DNA of 64,000 bases from Streptomyces sp. CB02980 (GTDB taxonomy: Bacteria; Actinomycetota; Actinomycetes; Streptomycetales; Streptomycetaceae): assembly GCF_014451325.2 (NCBI RefSeq), contig NZ_JACSCH020000011.1:1-64000 (forward strand), given 5' to 3'. The position numbers and the translations under genes were made by a program. Every line of letters starts with the position of its first letter. The stretch's first letter is position 1. Below the pieces are notes generated by a model that worked only from the letters and a program-made list of their open reading frames with translations, was not told where the DNA came from and did not search any database. Below are positions 41,786-49,609 of this stretch, piece after piece.

Positions 41786-42994
41786 ATGTCGCATTCGGGG
41801 ACCACGCTCATCCTGATCATGGCGATCGCCGTCCTGGCGCCGCTGCTCGCCTACGGAGTCGGGCGCAGGCTTCCCGTCCCCCTCGTCATCTTCGAGATCC
41901 TGCTCGGCATCCTCATCGGCCCCGACGTCCTGGACTGGGCGCAGCCCGACGCGCTGATCGACGGGCTCTCGGAGCTGGGCCTCGCCATGCTGATCTTCCT
42001 CGCGGGGTACGAGATCGAGTTCGGCAAGGTCCGCGGCGACACCCTCCGGCGCTCCGTCCGGGCCTGGCTGATCGCCCTCGGGCTCGGACTCGCCACCGGT
42101 GTCCTCCTCGGCGGCGGTTACACCAAGGGCGTCTTCATCGGCGTCGCGCTGACCAGTACCGCGCTCGGCACCGTCCTGCCCGTGCTCCGGGACTCGGGCG
42201 ACCTCCACGGGCGGTTCGGCTCGGTCGTCATGGCGTTCGGCGCGGTCGGCGAGTTCGGCCCGATCATCGCGATGGCCCTGCTGCTCAGCGGACGCGGCGC
42301 GGGCGAGTCGACCGCGCTGCTCGCGGTCTTCGCCGCGCTCACCGCCGGGGCGGTGTTCTGGGCGCTGCGGCCGCGCCCGCCGTGGTTCTCCCGGATCATC
42401 GCCAAGACCCTGCACACCAGCGGTCAGTTCGCGGTCCGGTTCGTCTTCCTGCTGCTCGCCCTGATGCTGGGCGCCTCGCAGGCCCTCGGACTCGACATCC
42501 TGCTCGGCGCCTTCGCGGCCGGACTCGTCACCCGGCTCGTCCTGACCGGGGCCGCGCCCGAGTCGGGGCCGCAGATCCTGGAGAAGATCGAGGGCGTCGG
42601 CTTCGGCTTCCTCGTGCCGGTCTTCTTCGTGGTCACCGGGATCGAGTTCGACCTGGCCTCGCTCCTCGACGGCGGCCGCACCCTGCTCCTGCTGCCGGTC
42701 TTCCTGCTGCTCTTCCTGGCGGTGCGCGGCGGACCGATCTGGTTCCTCGCCCCGCGCGACCTCGACCGCAGGGACCGGGGCGGGCTCGTGCTGTACGGCT
42801 CCACCGCGCTGCCGCTCGTCGTCGCCATCACGACCATCGGCGTGGACGACAAGGCGATGACGGCCGGCGAGGCGGCGGCGCTCGTCGGAGCCGGCATGGT
42901 CTCCGTGCTCGTCTTCCCGCTGGTCGCGCTGAAGTCGCGGTCGGGGGCGAAGGGCCTCCCGACCGAGCGGATCAGCGGCTCGGAGTCGTGGTGA
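41786..42994 (+). CDS. Cation:proton antiporter (CPA2 family)
   Basis: 402 residues with 11-13 predicted membrane segments of the Na+/H+ exchanger fold. Notable segments are ELGLAMLIFLAGYEIEFGKV, VALTSTALGTVLPVLRD and MAFGAVGEFGPIIAMALLLS. It probably exchanges K+ or Na+ for protons. There is no Shine-Dalgarno; a TAAATA -10 (41774-41779) lies 6 bases before the ATG, so the mRNA is probably leaderless. Its last 23 bp overlap the 3' end of the convergent TetR gene. Confidence 0.88.
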   Translation: MSHSGTTLILIMAIAVLAPLLAYGVGRRLPVPLVIFEILLGILIGPDVLDWAQPDALIDGLSELGLAMLIFLAGYEIEFGKVRGDTLRRSVRAWLIALGLGLATGVLLGGGYTKGVFIGVALTSTALGTVLPVLRDSGDLHGRFGSVVMAFGAVGEFGPIIAMALLLSGRGAGESTALLAVFAALTAGAVFWALRPRPPWFSRIIAKTLHTSGQFAVRFVFLLLALMLGASQALGLDILLGAFAAGLVTRLVLTGAAPESGPQILEKIEGVGFGFLVPVFFVVTGIEFDLASLLDGGRTLLLLPVFLLLFLAVRGGPIWFLAPRDLDRRDRGGLVLYGSTALPLVVAITTIGVDDKAMTAGEAAALVGAGMVSVLVFPLVALKSRSGAKGLPTERISGSESW

Positions 42995-43613
42995 CCGGCC
43001 CCTCGACCAAGGGGGAGAGGTAGCGCAGGAGAAGCGTCTTCAGCTCCGCGATCGTGGCGTCCCGTTCGGCCCCCTCCGGCGCGGCGAGGACGAGGTCCAG
43101 GCCCCCCTTGAAGGCGGCGAAGGCCATGCCCGCCGTCCGGAGGCGGTCCTCGGCGGGCAGCGTGGGCGCGTAGTGGGCGATCACGTCCTGCACGCGGGTG
43201 AGCAGGGTCGCGTGCAGTTCGTCGTGCTCCTCCGCGATCCGGCCGGGGACCTCGGAGCCGTGCATCAGGGCGAGGAAGGCCGGGTTGGCGCAGTTGAACT
43301 CGATCAGCGGGTCGACGACGGCGTCCAGCAGGCCGGGCAGCGGCAGCGCGAGGTTCTCCGGGGTGAACGCCTGGCCGTGGGCCTCGCGCATCTGGTGCAG
43401 CAGGCGCTCGCCCAGCTCGATCGCGATGGCTTCCTTGTTGGGGAAGTACTGGTAGAGCGTGCCGGGCGAGACATGGGCCTCGCGCGCGATCGCGTTGGTG
43501 CTGGACGCCGTGTAGCCGTTCGCGCAGAAGACGTTCGCGGCGGCCTGGAGCAGCTGCGCGATACGGCGCTCTCCCCGCGCCTGACGGCGGCGCGGCTTCG
43601 GTTCTTCGGACAT
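42972..43613 (-). CDS. TetR family transcriptional regulator of MMPL transporter
   Basis: 213 residues. The N-terminal HTH (about 15-62) contains RIAQLLQAAANVFCANGYTA and REAHVSPGTLYQYFPNKEAI. The C-terminal domain resembles TetR_C of efflux regulators. It is divergent from the MMPL gene with two palindromic operators between them, so it probably represses that exporter and itself. Its C-terminal 23 bp overlap the antiporter's end on the other strand. Confidence 0.9.
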   Translation of the reverse strand: MSEEPKPRRRQARGERRIAQLLQAAANVFCANGYTASSTNAIAREAHVSPGTLYQYFPNKEAIAIELGERLLHQMREAHGQAFTPENLALPLPGLLDAVVDPLIEFNCANPAFLALMHGSEVPGRIAEEHDELHATLLTRVQDVIAHYAPTLPAEDRLRTAGMAFAAFKGGLDLVLAAPEGAERDATIAELKTLLLRYLSPLVEGPVTTTPSR

Positions 43614-43650
43614 GGCTGTCCCCAGCTCTCCTCAACACGTTTGACAAACA

Positions 43651-43693
43651 CGAGCGGTCGCTCGCATTCTTGAGAAACGCGAGTGATCACTCG
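43651..43693. promoter_or_regulatory. Twin TetR palindromes between divergent TetR and MMPL genes
   Basis: CGAGCGGTCGCTCG (43651-43664) and the perfect palindrome CGAGTGATCACTCG (43680-43693) lie 29 bp apart. A plus-strand promoter TTGACA (43641-43646), 18 bp, CATTCT (43665-43670) brackets the first site. Confidence 0.8.
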
Positions 43694-43776
43694 TGTTTGC
43701 CAGTCTATGGCAATGGGCGACCCATGTGACCTGCCGGGAAGCGAGCGCAGGGGTCAGGTGAAGGGGACACCTCGTC

Positions 43777-46071
43777 ATGGCCGAAGTCAAGAAATCAGCG
43801 CCCGGCGGGGCCGGATCCAGCGGGCCCCCCGCGGATGGCGGCGGATCGCCGAAGCGGGACGGGGCGGGCGGCTGGACGCGGTTCGTGACCGTCCGGCCGC
43901 GCCTGACCCTGCTCGTCGCCCTCGTCCTCACCGCCCTCGCCGTCCTGGCCGGCGGCGGGGTCGCCGACCGGATGGGCAGCGGCGGCTGGGAGGACCCGGC
44001 AGCCGAGTCCACGTATGCGACGGAGGCCCTCGGGCGCCAGTTCCCCGGCTCCCAGCCCAATCTGCTCCTGCTCGTCGACGCCGGAGCGGCCGGCGCCGAC
44101 GCGCCCGCGGTCGCCGCCGAGGCACGCCGGCTCGCCGAGCGGCTCGACGCCGAACCGGGCGTCGACGGCGTCGGCTCCTACTGGTCCACCGGCTCACCCG
44201 CCCTCCGCTCCGAGGACGGCCGCAAGGCCGTGATAGCCGCCCGGATCGCCGGCGAGGAGAAGGACGCGGCCGCCGTCCTCGACCGGATAGCCCCCGAGTA
44301 CCGCGGCACCCACGGCCCCGTCGAGGTCTCCCTCGGCGGCGGACTCGCCGTGCGCCACGAGATGCAGACGGTCATCCAGGAGGACCTGCTGCGGGCCGAG
44401 CTCATCGCCCTGCCCCTCACCCTCGTCCTGCTCGTCATGGTCTTCGGCAGCGCCGTCGCCGCCCTGCTGCCGCTCGGCGTCGGCATCGTCGCCATCCTCG
44501 GCACCAACGCCGTCCTGCGCGGCCTCACCGAGTTCACCGACGTCTCCGTCTTCGCGCAGAACCTGACGACGGCCCTCGGCCTCGGACTCGCCATCGACTA
44601 CGCCCTGTTCGTCGTCCGCCGCTACCGCGAGGAGCTCGCCGCCGGGGCCGACACGTACACCGCCGTCCGCACCACCCTGCGCACCGCCGGGCGGACCGTG
44701 CTCTTCTCCGCCCTCACCGTCGCCGTCTCGCTCGCCGCGATGCTGGTCTTCCCGCAGTACTTCCTGCGCTCCTTCGCATACGCCGGCATCGCCGTGGTCC
44801 TGCTCGCCGCGACCGCCGCCCTCACCCTGCTCCCGGCGGCTCTCGTGCTGCTCGGCGACCGGGTCAACGCGCTCGACCTGCGGCGCCTCCTCCGGCGCGG
44901 CCGGACGCCCGGCGCCCACCCCGTCGGGGACGGCGAGGGGACGGGCTGGGGGCGGGCCGCCGCGCTCGTGATGCGCAGGGCGCCGGTCTTCGCCGTCCTC
45001 ACCACCGCCGGACTCGTCCTCCTCGGACTGCCCTTCCTCGGCGTGAAGTTCGGCACCGCCGACGACCGCCAGCTCCCCGTCACCGCCTCCTCCCGGGTCG
45101 TCCAGGACGAACTGCGGCACGGCTTCCCCGGCGACCCCGGCGGCACCCTCACCGTCCTCGCCGAGGGCGAGGCCACCCCCGCGCAGTACGCGGCCTTCCG
45201 TGAGCGGATCGGCGCCCTCGACGGCGTGGTCCGGGCCGACGGGCCGGTGACCGCCGCCGGCGGCCACGCCTACTTCACCGTCGTCCCCGAGGGCGAGACC
45301 GTCGGCGCCCAGGCCCAGCGGACCGTGGCCGAACTGCGCGCCGCACCCGCCCCGTTCGAGACCTCCGTCACCGGACAGGCAGCCGTCCTCGCCGACTCCA
45401 AGGACGCCCTCGCCGAGCGGCTGCCCTGGGCCGCGGCGATCATCGTGATCGTCACGCTGCTCCTGGTCTTCCTGCTCACCGGCAGCGTCCTCATCCCCGT
45501 CCAGGCCGTCGCCCTCAACGCCCTCAGCCTCACGGCGATGTTCGGCGCGGTGGTCTGGGTCTTCCAGGACGGGCACCTCGCGGGACTCCTCGGCTTCACC
45601 CCCACCGGCGACATCGAGACCACCCTGCCGGTGCTCATGTTCTGCGTGGCCTTCGGACTCTCCATGGACTACGGGGTGTTCCTGCTCTCCCGCATCAAGG
45701 AGGAGTACGACCGCACCGGCGACCACGAGCACTCCGTCCGCTTCGGTCTGCGCCACACCGGCGGCCTCATCACCGCGGCCGCCGTGATCCTCGCCGTCGT
45801 CATGGTCGCCATCGGCACCTCCCGCGTCACCAACACCAAGATGCTCGGCCTCGGCGTCGCCCTCGCCGTCCTCATGGACGCCATGGTGGTCCGCAGCCTC
45901 CTCGTCCCCACCGTCATGAAGCTGACCGGCCGCCTCACCTGGTGGGCCCCAGGCCCGCTGCGCCGCTTCCACGACCGCTTCGGAATCAGCGAGTCGGACA
46001 CGCCCGCGCCCGCGCCGGACGGGAGCGCGGTGGCCGAGGAGCGCCGGGAGATGAGCTCGCTCCACCCGTGA
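43777..46071 (+). CDS. MMPL family RND-type transporter
   Basis: 764 residues with the duplicated RND fold: one membrane segment (TLLVALVLTALAVLAG), a large extracytoplasmic loop, then five segments, and the same again in the second half (about 12 in total). Conserved pieces are LGLGLAIDYALFVVRRYREEL in the first half and VAFGLSMDYGVFLLSRIKEEY in the second, both with the charged residues used in proton relay. It exports lipids or drugs in actinobacteria. AAGGGG precedes the ATG. It is under the divergent TetR. Confidence 0.92.
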   Translation: MAEVKKSAPGGAGSSGPPADGGGSPKRDGAGGWTRFVTVRPRLTLLVALVLTALAVLAGGGVADRMGSGGWEDPAAESTYATEALGRQFPGSQPNLLLLVDAGAAGADAPAVAAEARRLAERLDAEPGVDGVGSYWSTGSPALRSEDGRKAVIAARIAGEEKDAAAVLDRIAPEYRGTHGPVEVSLGGGLAVRHEMQTVIQEDLLRAELIALPLTLVLLVMVFGSAVAALLPLGVGIVAILGTNAVLRGLTEFTDVSVFAQNLTTALGLGLAIDYALFVVRRYREELAAGADTYTAVRTTLRTAGRTVLFSALTVAVSLAAMLVFPQYFLRSFAYAGIAVVLLAATAALTLLPAALVLLGDRVNALDLRRLLRRGRTPGAHPVGDGEGTGWGRAAALVMRRAPVFAVLTTAGLVLLGLPFLGVKFGTADDRQLPVTASSRVVQDELRHGFPGDPGGTLTVLAEGEATPAQYAAFRERIGALDGVVRADGPVTAAGGHAYFTVVPEGETVGAQAQRTVAELRAAPAPFETSVTGQAAVLADSKDALAERLPWAAAIIVIVTLLLVFLLTGSVLIPVQAVALNALSLTAMFGAVVWVFQDGHLAGLLGFTPTGDIETTLPVLMFCVAFGLSMDYGVFLLSRIKEEYDRTGDHEHSVRFGLRHTGGLITAAAVILAVVMVAIGTSRVTNTKMLGLGVALAVLMDAMVVRSLLVPTVMKLTGRLTWWAPGPLRRFHDRFGISESDTPAPAPDGSAVAEERREMSSLHP

Positions 46072-46132
46072 CACGTCCTCGTGACAGACCCTCGTGACAG
46101 ACCCCCGTGACACGTCCTCGTGACACGTCGAG
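46068..46132. repeat. 13-bp tandem repeat starting at the MMPL stop codon
   Basis: Five units begin at 46068, 46081, 46094, 46107 and 46120. Forms are GTGACACGTCCTC and GTGACAGACCCTC. The first unit contains the stop codon TGA, so extra units would extend only the 3' untranslated part. Confidence 0.85.
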
Positions 46133-46162
46133 GGCCGGGCCCGGGAACACCGGGTCCGGCCC
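46132..46162. terminator. Terminator after the MMPL gene
   Basis: GGGCCGGGCCCGG (46132-46144) pairs with CCGGGTCCGGCCC (46150-46162), one mismatch and a five-base loop, between convergent genes. Confidence 0.7.
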
Positions 46163-46192
46163 CGCGGGGGAGAGGAGGTGCGGTACGCCAGG

Positions 46193-46390
46193 TCAGTCGC
46201 GGCGGCCCCGGTTGCCGGGGCGGCCGGCGACCCAGACGCGGATCGTGTCCGCGTACCAGTAGGGCTTGCCCGACTCCACGTGGTCGGGGGCAGGCAGCAG
46301 TCCGTGCTTCCGGTAGGAGCGGACCGTGTCGGGCTGCACCCGGATGTGTGCGGCGATGTCCTTGTACGACCAGAGACTTCTGTCCGTCAT
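46193..46390 (-). CDS. Small helix-turn-helix protein (MerR/excisionase-like)
   Basis: 65 residues forming one winged-helix unit: WSYKDIAAHIRVQPDTVRSY, then RKHGLLPAPDHVESGKPYWY and TIRVWVAGRPGN. This is the layout of BldC/excisionase-like DNA-binding proteins. No phage or integrase gene is nearby, so a regulator is more likely than a true excisionase. AGGGAGG precedes the ATG. The 270 bp upstream contain several TGACG/TAACG motifs that may be its targets. Confidence 0.75.
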   Translation of the reverse strand: MTDRSLWSYKDIAAHIRVQPDTVRSYRKHGLLPAPDHVESGKPYWYADTIRVWVAGRPGNRGRRD

Positions 46391-46530
46391 GCCTGGTACC
46401 TCCCTGCGCGCCGCGCAGCGGCGGCGGGGGTGCCGTTCGGGGGCGCTGCGGGCATGCGATGGCGATCACTGAGCCATTGCCCCCTGCAACGACCCCGTCA
46501 GACCGGAGGAGAGCGCCTGTCGAGCGCCTG

Positions 46531-46587
46531 TGACGGAAAGCCCGCGTAACGAAGACATGCGTGACGCCGAAGGGACGTGTGTGACGA
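46531..46587. promoter_or_regulatory. Four spaced TGACG-type motifs upstream of the small HTH gene
   Basis: TGACG at 46531, TAACG at 46547, TGACG at 46562 and TGACG at 46582 recur at 15-20 bp spacing in the intergenic region shared by the HTH gene and the TIM-barrel gene's 3' end. A repeated binding site is possible. Confidence 0.3.
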
Positions 46588-46663
46588 AAACGCGGCATCG
46601 GGACATCGGTGTGTCCGCGTGCCTCGCCCCTGGTCAGGGAGATATACGCCGGTCGCGCGCCGG

Positions 46664-47593
46664 TCACACGCCACAGGAGCGGAGGAAGCGCCGGGTACGC
46701 AACGCGATCGGGTACGGAACGTCCGGCTCGCACGGGTACATGTCCTGCTCGACGATCGCGAACAGGTCCACGTCCAGCGCCGACGCGGCCGCGAGCACCG
46801 GTTCCAGGGCGGGCACCCCGGACGGCGGCTCGCACATCACCCCGCGCGCCACCGCCGGCCCGAACGGCACCCCCTCGGCCACCACCCCCGCCAGGATCTC
46901 CGGGTCGACCTGCTTGAGATGCAGGTAGCCGATCCGCTCGCCGTACGTCTCGATCAGCTTGACGCTGTCACCGCCGGCGTACGCGTAGTGCCCGGTGTCC
47001 AGACAGAGCGAGACCGCCTCCGGGTCGGTCGCGTCCAGGAACCGCGTCACGCTCTCCTCGTCGTCCAGATGGGTGTCGGCATGCGGATGGACGACGATCC
47101 GCAGCCCGTACCGCTCGCGCACCTCCCGGCCGAGCCGCTCGGTGAGCCCCGTCAGGTCCCGCCACTGCGCGGCGGTGAGCGTCCGGTCCTCCAGGACCTC
47201 GCCCGTCCGGTCGTCCCGCCAGAACGACGGGATGACGACCAGATGGCCCGCGCCCACGGCCTGCGCCAGGGCCGCGTTCTCGGCGACGTGCGCCCAGGTC
47301 CGGTCCCAGACGTCCGGGCCGTGGTGCAGGCCGGTGAAGACCGTCCCCGCCGAGACCCGCAGCCCGCGCCGCGCGGTCTCCTCCGTCAGGACGGACGGAT
47401 CGGTGGGCAGATAGCCGTAAGGCCCGAGCTCGATCCACGCGTAACCCGCGCCGGACACCTCGTCCAGGAAGCGCTGCCACGGCACCTGCCGGGGATCGTC
47501 GGGGAACCACACCCCCCAGGAGTCCGGCGCGGAGCCGATCCGGATCCGGGACGGGGACGCGGGCGAGGGCGGCTGCGGTGACGGCGTCGTCAT
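46664..47593 (-). CDS. TIM-barrel sugar isomerase/dehydratase-like protein of the inositol locus (IolE/IolI-like)
   Basis: 309 residues of the AP-endonuclease-2/xylose isomerase-like fold. Segments include SAPDSWGVWFPDDPRQVPW, YAWIELGPYGYLPTDPSVL, LRIVVHPHADTHLDDEESV, LCLDTGHYAYAGGDSV and YLHLKQVDPEILAGVV, with the usual Glu/Asp/His metal ligands. In an inositol locus it would act as 2-keto-inositol dehydratase or inosose isomerase; the choice is not settled by sequence. ATG 47593 has an AAGGTGG site. It is divergent from iolC and shares its operator region. Confidence 0.82.
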   Translation of the reverse strand: MTTPSPQPPSPASPSRIRIGSAPDSWGVWFPDDPRQVPWQRFLDEVSGAGYAWIELGPYGYLPTDPSVLTEETARRGLRVSAGTVFTGLHHGPDVWDRTWAHVAENAALAQAVGAGHLVVIPSFWRDDRTGEVLEDRTLTAAQWRDLTGLTERLGREVRERYGLRIVVHPHADTHLDDEESVTRFLDATDPEAVSLCLDTGHYAYAGGDSVKLIETYGERIGYLHLKQVDPEILAGVVAEGVPFGPAVARGVMCEPPSGVPALEPVLAAASALDVDLFAIVEQDMYPCEPDVPYPIALRTRRFLRSCGV

Positions 47594-47684
47594 GCCTGCC
47601 ACCTTGACCGGGGCCCGCGAGCAGCGTCAAGGAGGCCGCTCCGGCCCGCACGTGCCGCTCCTCGCCGGCGGCCCGGTCGTCAGA

Positions 47685-47730
47685 ATGTCCGGACATATCG
47701 TTGACACGCCTCCGGGCGGACGGCTAGACC
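47685..47730 (+). promoter_or_regulatory. iolC promoter with GntR-like palindrome
   Basis: TTGACA (47701-47706) and TAGACC (47725-47730) are spaced by 18 bp. Just upstream lies the perfect palindrome ATGTCCGGACAT (47685-47696), typical in size and symmetry of GntR-family sites. No GntR gene is in the window. Confidence 0.65.
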
Positions 47731-47764
47731 TGGGTGCGGAAGCCGGACGCGAGAGGTGGCGCGG

Positions 47765-48751
47765 GTGGAGTCGGAGCCGTACGACCTGATCACCATGGGG
47801 CGCCTCGGCGTGGACCTGTACCCGCTCCAGACCGGGGTCGGGCTCGACCGGGTCGAGACCTTCGCCAAGTTCCTCGGCGGGTCCCCGGCGAACGTGGCCG
47901 TCGCCGCCGCCCGGCTCGGCCTGCGCACCGCACTCGTCTCCCGCACCGGCGCCGACCCCTTCGGGACCTATCTGCGCCGCGAGCTGAAGGGCTTCGGGGT
48001 GGACGACCGCTGGGTGACCGAGGTCGACGCCTACCCCACCCCCGTCACCTTCTGCGCCCTCTTCCCGCCCGACGACTTCCCGCTCACCTTCTACCGCCGC
48101 CCCAAGGCCCCCGACCTGGAGATCCACCCGCACGAGCTGGACCTCGACGCGATCCGCGCCGCCCGGGTCCTCTGGGCGACCGGCACGGGCCTCTGCGCCG
48201 AGCCGAGCCGCACCGCGACCCTGGAGGCGCTGCGGGCCAGGTCCGGGCGGGAGGTGACGGTCCTCGACCTGGACTGGCGGCCGATGTTCTGGACGGACCC
48301 GGCGGCCGCCCGCCCGTACTACGCCGAGGCGCTGCGGCACGCGACCGTCGCCGTCGGCAACCTCGACGAGTGCGAGGTGGCGACGGGGGAGCGCGAGCCG
48401 TATGCGGCCGCCCGCGCGCTGCTCGCCGCCGGAGGGGACACCGGGCTCCGGCTAGCCGTCGTCAAGCGGGGCCCCGAGGGCGTCCTCGCGCTCGCCGCCG
48501 ACGGGACGAGCGCCGAGGTGCCGCCGCTGCCGGTCGAGGTGGTCAACGGCCTCGGCGCGGGCGACGCGTTCGGCGGGGCGCTCGTCCACGGACTGCTCGC
48601 CGGCCGGGACCTGGAGACCACCCTGCGCCACGCCAACGCCGCCGGCGCGATCGTCGCGGGCCGCCTCGCCTGCTCGTCCGCCATGCCGTACGCCGCCGAG
48701 ATCGCCGAGGCACTCGCGACCGGCTCAGGAACACTGGCGGAAAACGGGTAG
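47765..48751 (+). CDS. iolC: 5-dehydro-2-deoxygluconokinase
   Basis: 328 residues of the PfkB sugar kinase family. The N-terminal YDLITMGRLGVDLYPLQTGV is typical of IolC, the substrate region has FLGGSPANVAVAAARLGLRT, and the C-terminal PfkB signature is VVNGLGAGDAFGGALVHG with the catalytic Asp. It phosphorylates 5-dehydro-2-deoxygluconate in myo-inositol breakdown. GTG 47765 is chosen for GAGAGG at ideal spacing; GTG 47756 is three codons upstream. First gene of the iolC-iolB-iolD-mmsA operon. Confidence 0.9.
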   Translation: MESEPYDLITMGRLGVDLYPLQTGVGLDRVETFAKFLGGSPANVAVAAARLGLRTALVSRTGADPFGTYLRRELKGFGVDDRWVTEVDAYPTPVTFCALFPPDDFPLTFYRRPKAPDLEIHPHELDLDAIRAARVLWATGTGLCAEPSRTATLEALRARSGREVTVLDLDWRPMFWTDPAAARPYYAEALRHATVAVGNLDECEVATGEREPYAAARALLAAGGDTGLRLAVVKRGPEGVLALAADGTSAEVPPLPVEVVNGLGAGDAFGGALVHGLLAGRDLETTLRHANAAGAIVAGRLACSSAMPYAAEIAEALATGSGTLAENG

Positions 48752-48760
48752 GGCTGAGTC

Positions 48761-49609
48761 ATGAGCACCCGTCACCCCCCGTCCCTCCACCTCCCCGCCG
48801 GAACCGCCGCCCGCGGCCCGTACGGGCTCGACATCGACCCCGGGCGGGCCGGCTGGACGTACTCCGCCCTCCGGGTCCTCACGCTCGGACCGGGCGGGAT
48901 CCACTCCTTCGAGAGCGGGGATTCCGAATGGGTCGTGCTTCCCCTCTCCGGTGCCTGTAGCGTGCGCGTCGACGGAGAGATCCTCGAACTCCAGGGCCGC
49001 GCGAGCGTGTTCGACGGAGTGACCGACTTCGCCTATGTACCGCGCGACGCCCACGCCCAGATCGCCTCCGGTGCGGGAGGCCGCTTCGCTTTGGCAGGAG
49101 CGAAGTGCGAGCGACGACTCCCCGCCCGCTACGGCCCCGCGCCGGAGGTTCCCGTCGAGACCCGCGGCTCGGGGCCCCGGACGAAGTCCGGGGGAGGCAA
49201 CTGCATCCGCGAGGTGCGGAACTTCGCCTCGGCCGACGCCTTCGCCTGCGACCGGCTCATCGCCGTCGAGGTCGTCACGCCCGGCGGCAACTGGTCCTCC
49301 TACCCGCCGCACAAGCACGACGAGCACCGCCCCGGCGCCGAGTCCGTCCTCGAAGAGATCTACTACTACGAGATCGAGGGCCCGGGCGCCCTCGCCTACC
49401 AGCGGATCTCCCCCTCCCGGCCCGGCGGCGCCGAGCTCCTCGCCGAAGTCCGGGACGGTGACGCCGTCCTCGTACCCGACGGCTGGCACGGCCCGTCGAT
49501 CGCCCAGCCCGGACACCCGCTGTACTACCTGAACGTCATGGCCGGACCCGGCCCCGAACGGGAGTGGCGGATCTGCTTCCACCCCGACCACACGGAGGGA
49601 TACGCATGA
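48761..49609 (+). CDS. iolB: 5-deoxy-glucuronate isomerase
   Basis: 282-residue double cupin. The metal-binding segment is SYPPHKHDEHRPGAESVLEE, followed by IYYYEIEGPGALAYQR and a C-terminal GWHGPSIAQPGHPLYYLNVM. It isomerises 5-deoxy-glucuronate to 5-dehydro-2-deoxygluconate, the IolC substrate. It lies 9 bp after iolC, and its stop overlaps the iolD start (ATGA). Confidence 0.93.
   Translation: MSTRHPPSLHLPAGTAARGPYGLDIDPGRAGWTYSALRVLTLGPGGIHSFESGDSEWVVLPLSGACSVRVDGEILELQGRASVFDGVTDFAYVPRDAHAQIASGAGGRFALAGAKCERRLPARYGPAPEVPVETRGSGPRTKSGGGNCIREVRNFASADAFACDRLIAVEVVTPGGNWSSYPPHKHDEHRPGAESVLEEIYYYEIEGPGALAYQRISPSRPGGAELLAEVRDGDAVLVPDGWHGPSIAQPGHPLYYLNVMAGPGPEREWRICFHPDHTEGYA

Noticed and set aside
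46193..46390. Phage excisionase with attachment site
   Set aside because: No integrase, tRNA or phage gene is nearby; a small HTH regulator is the simpler reading.
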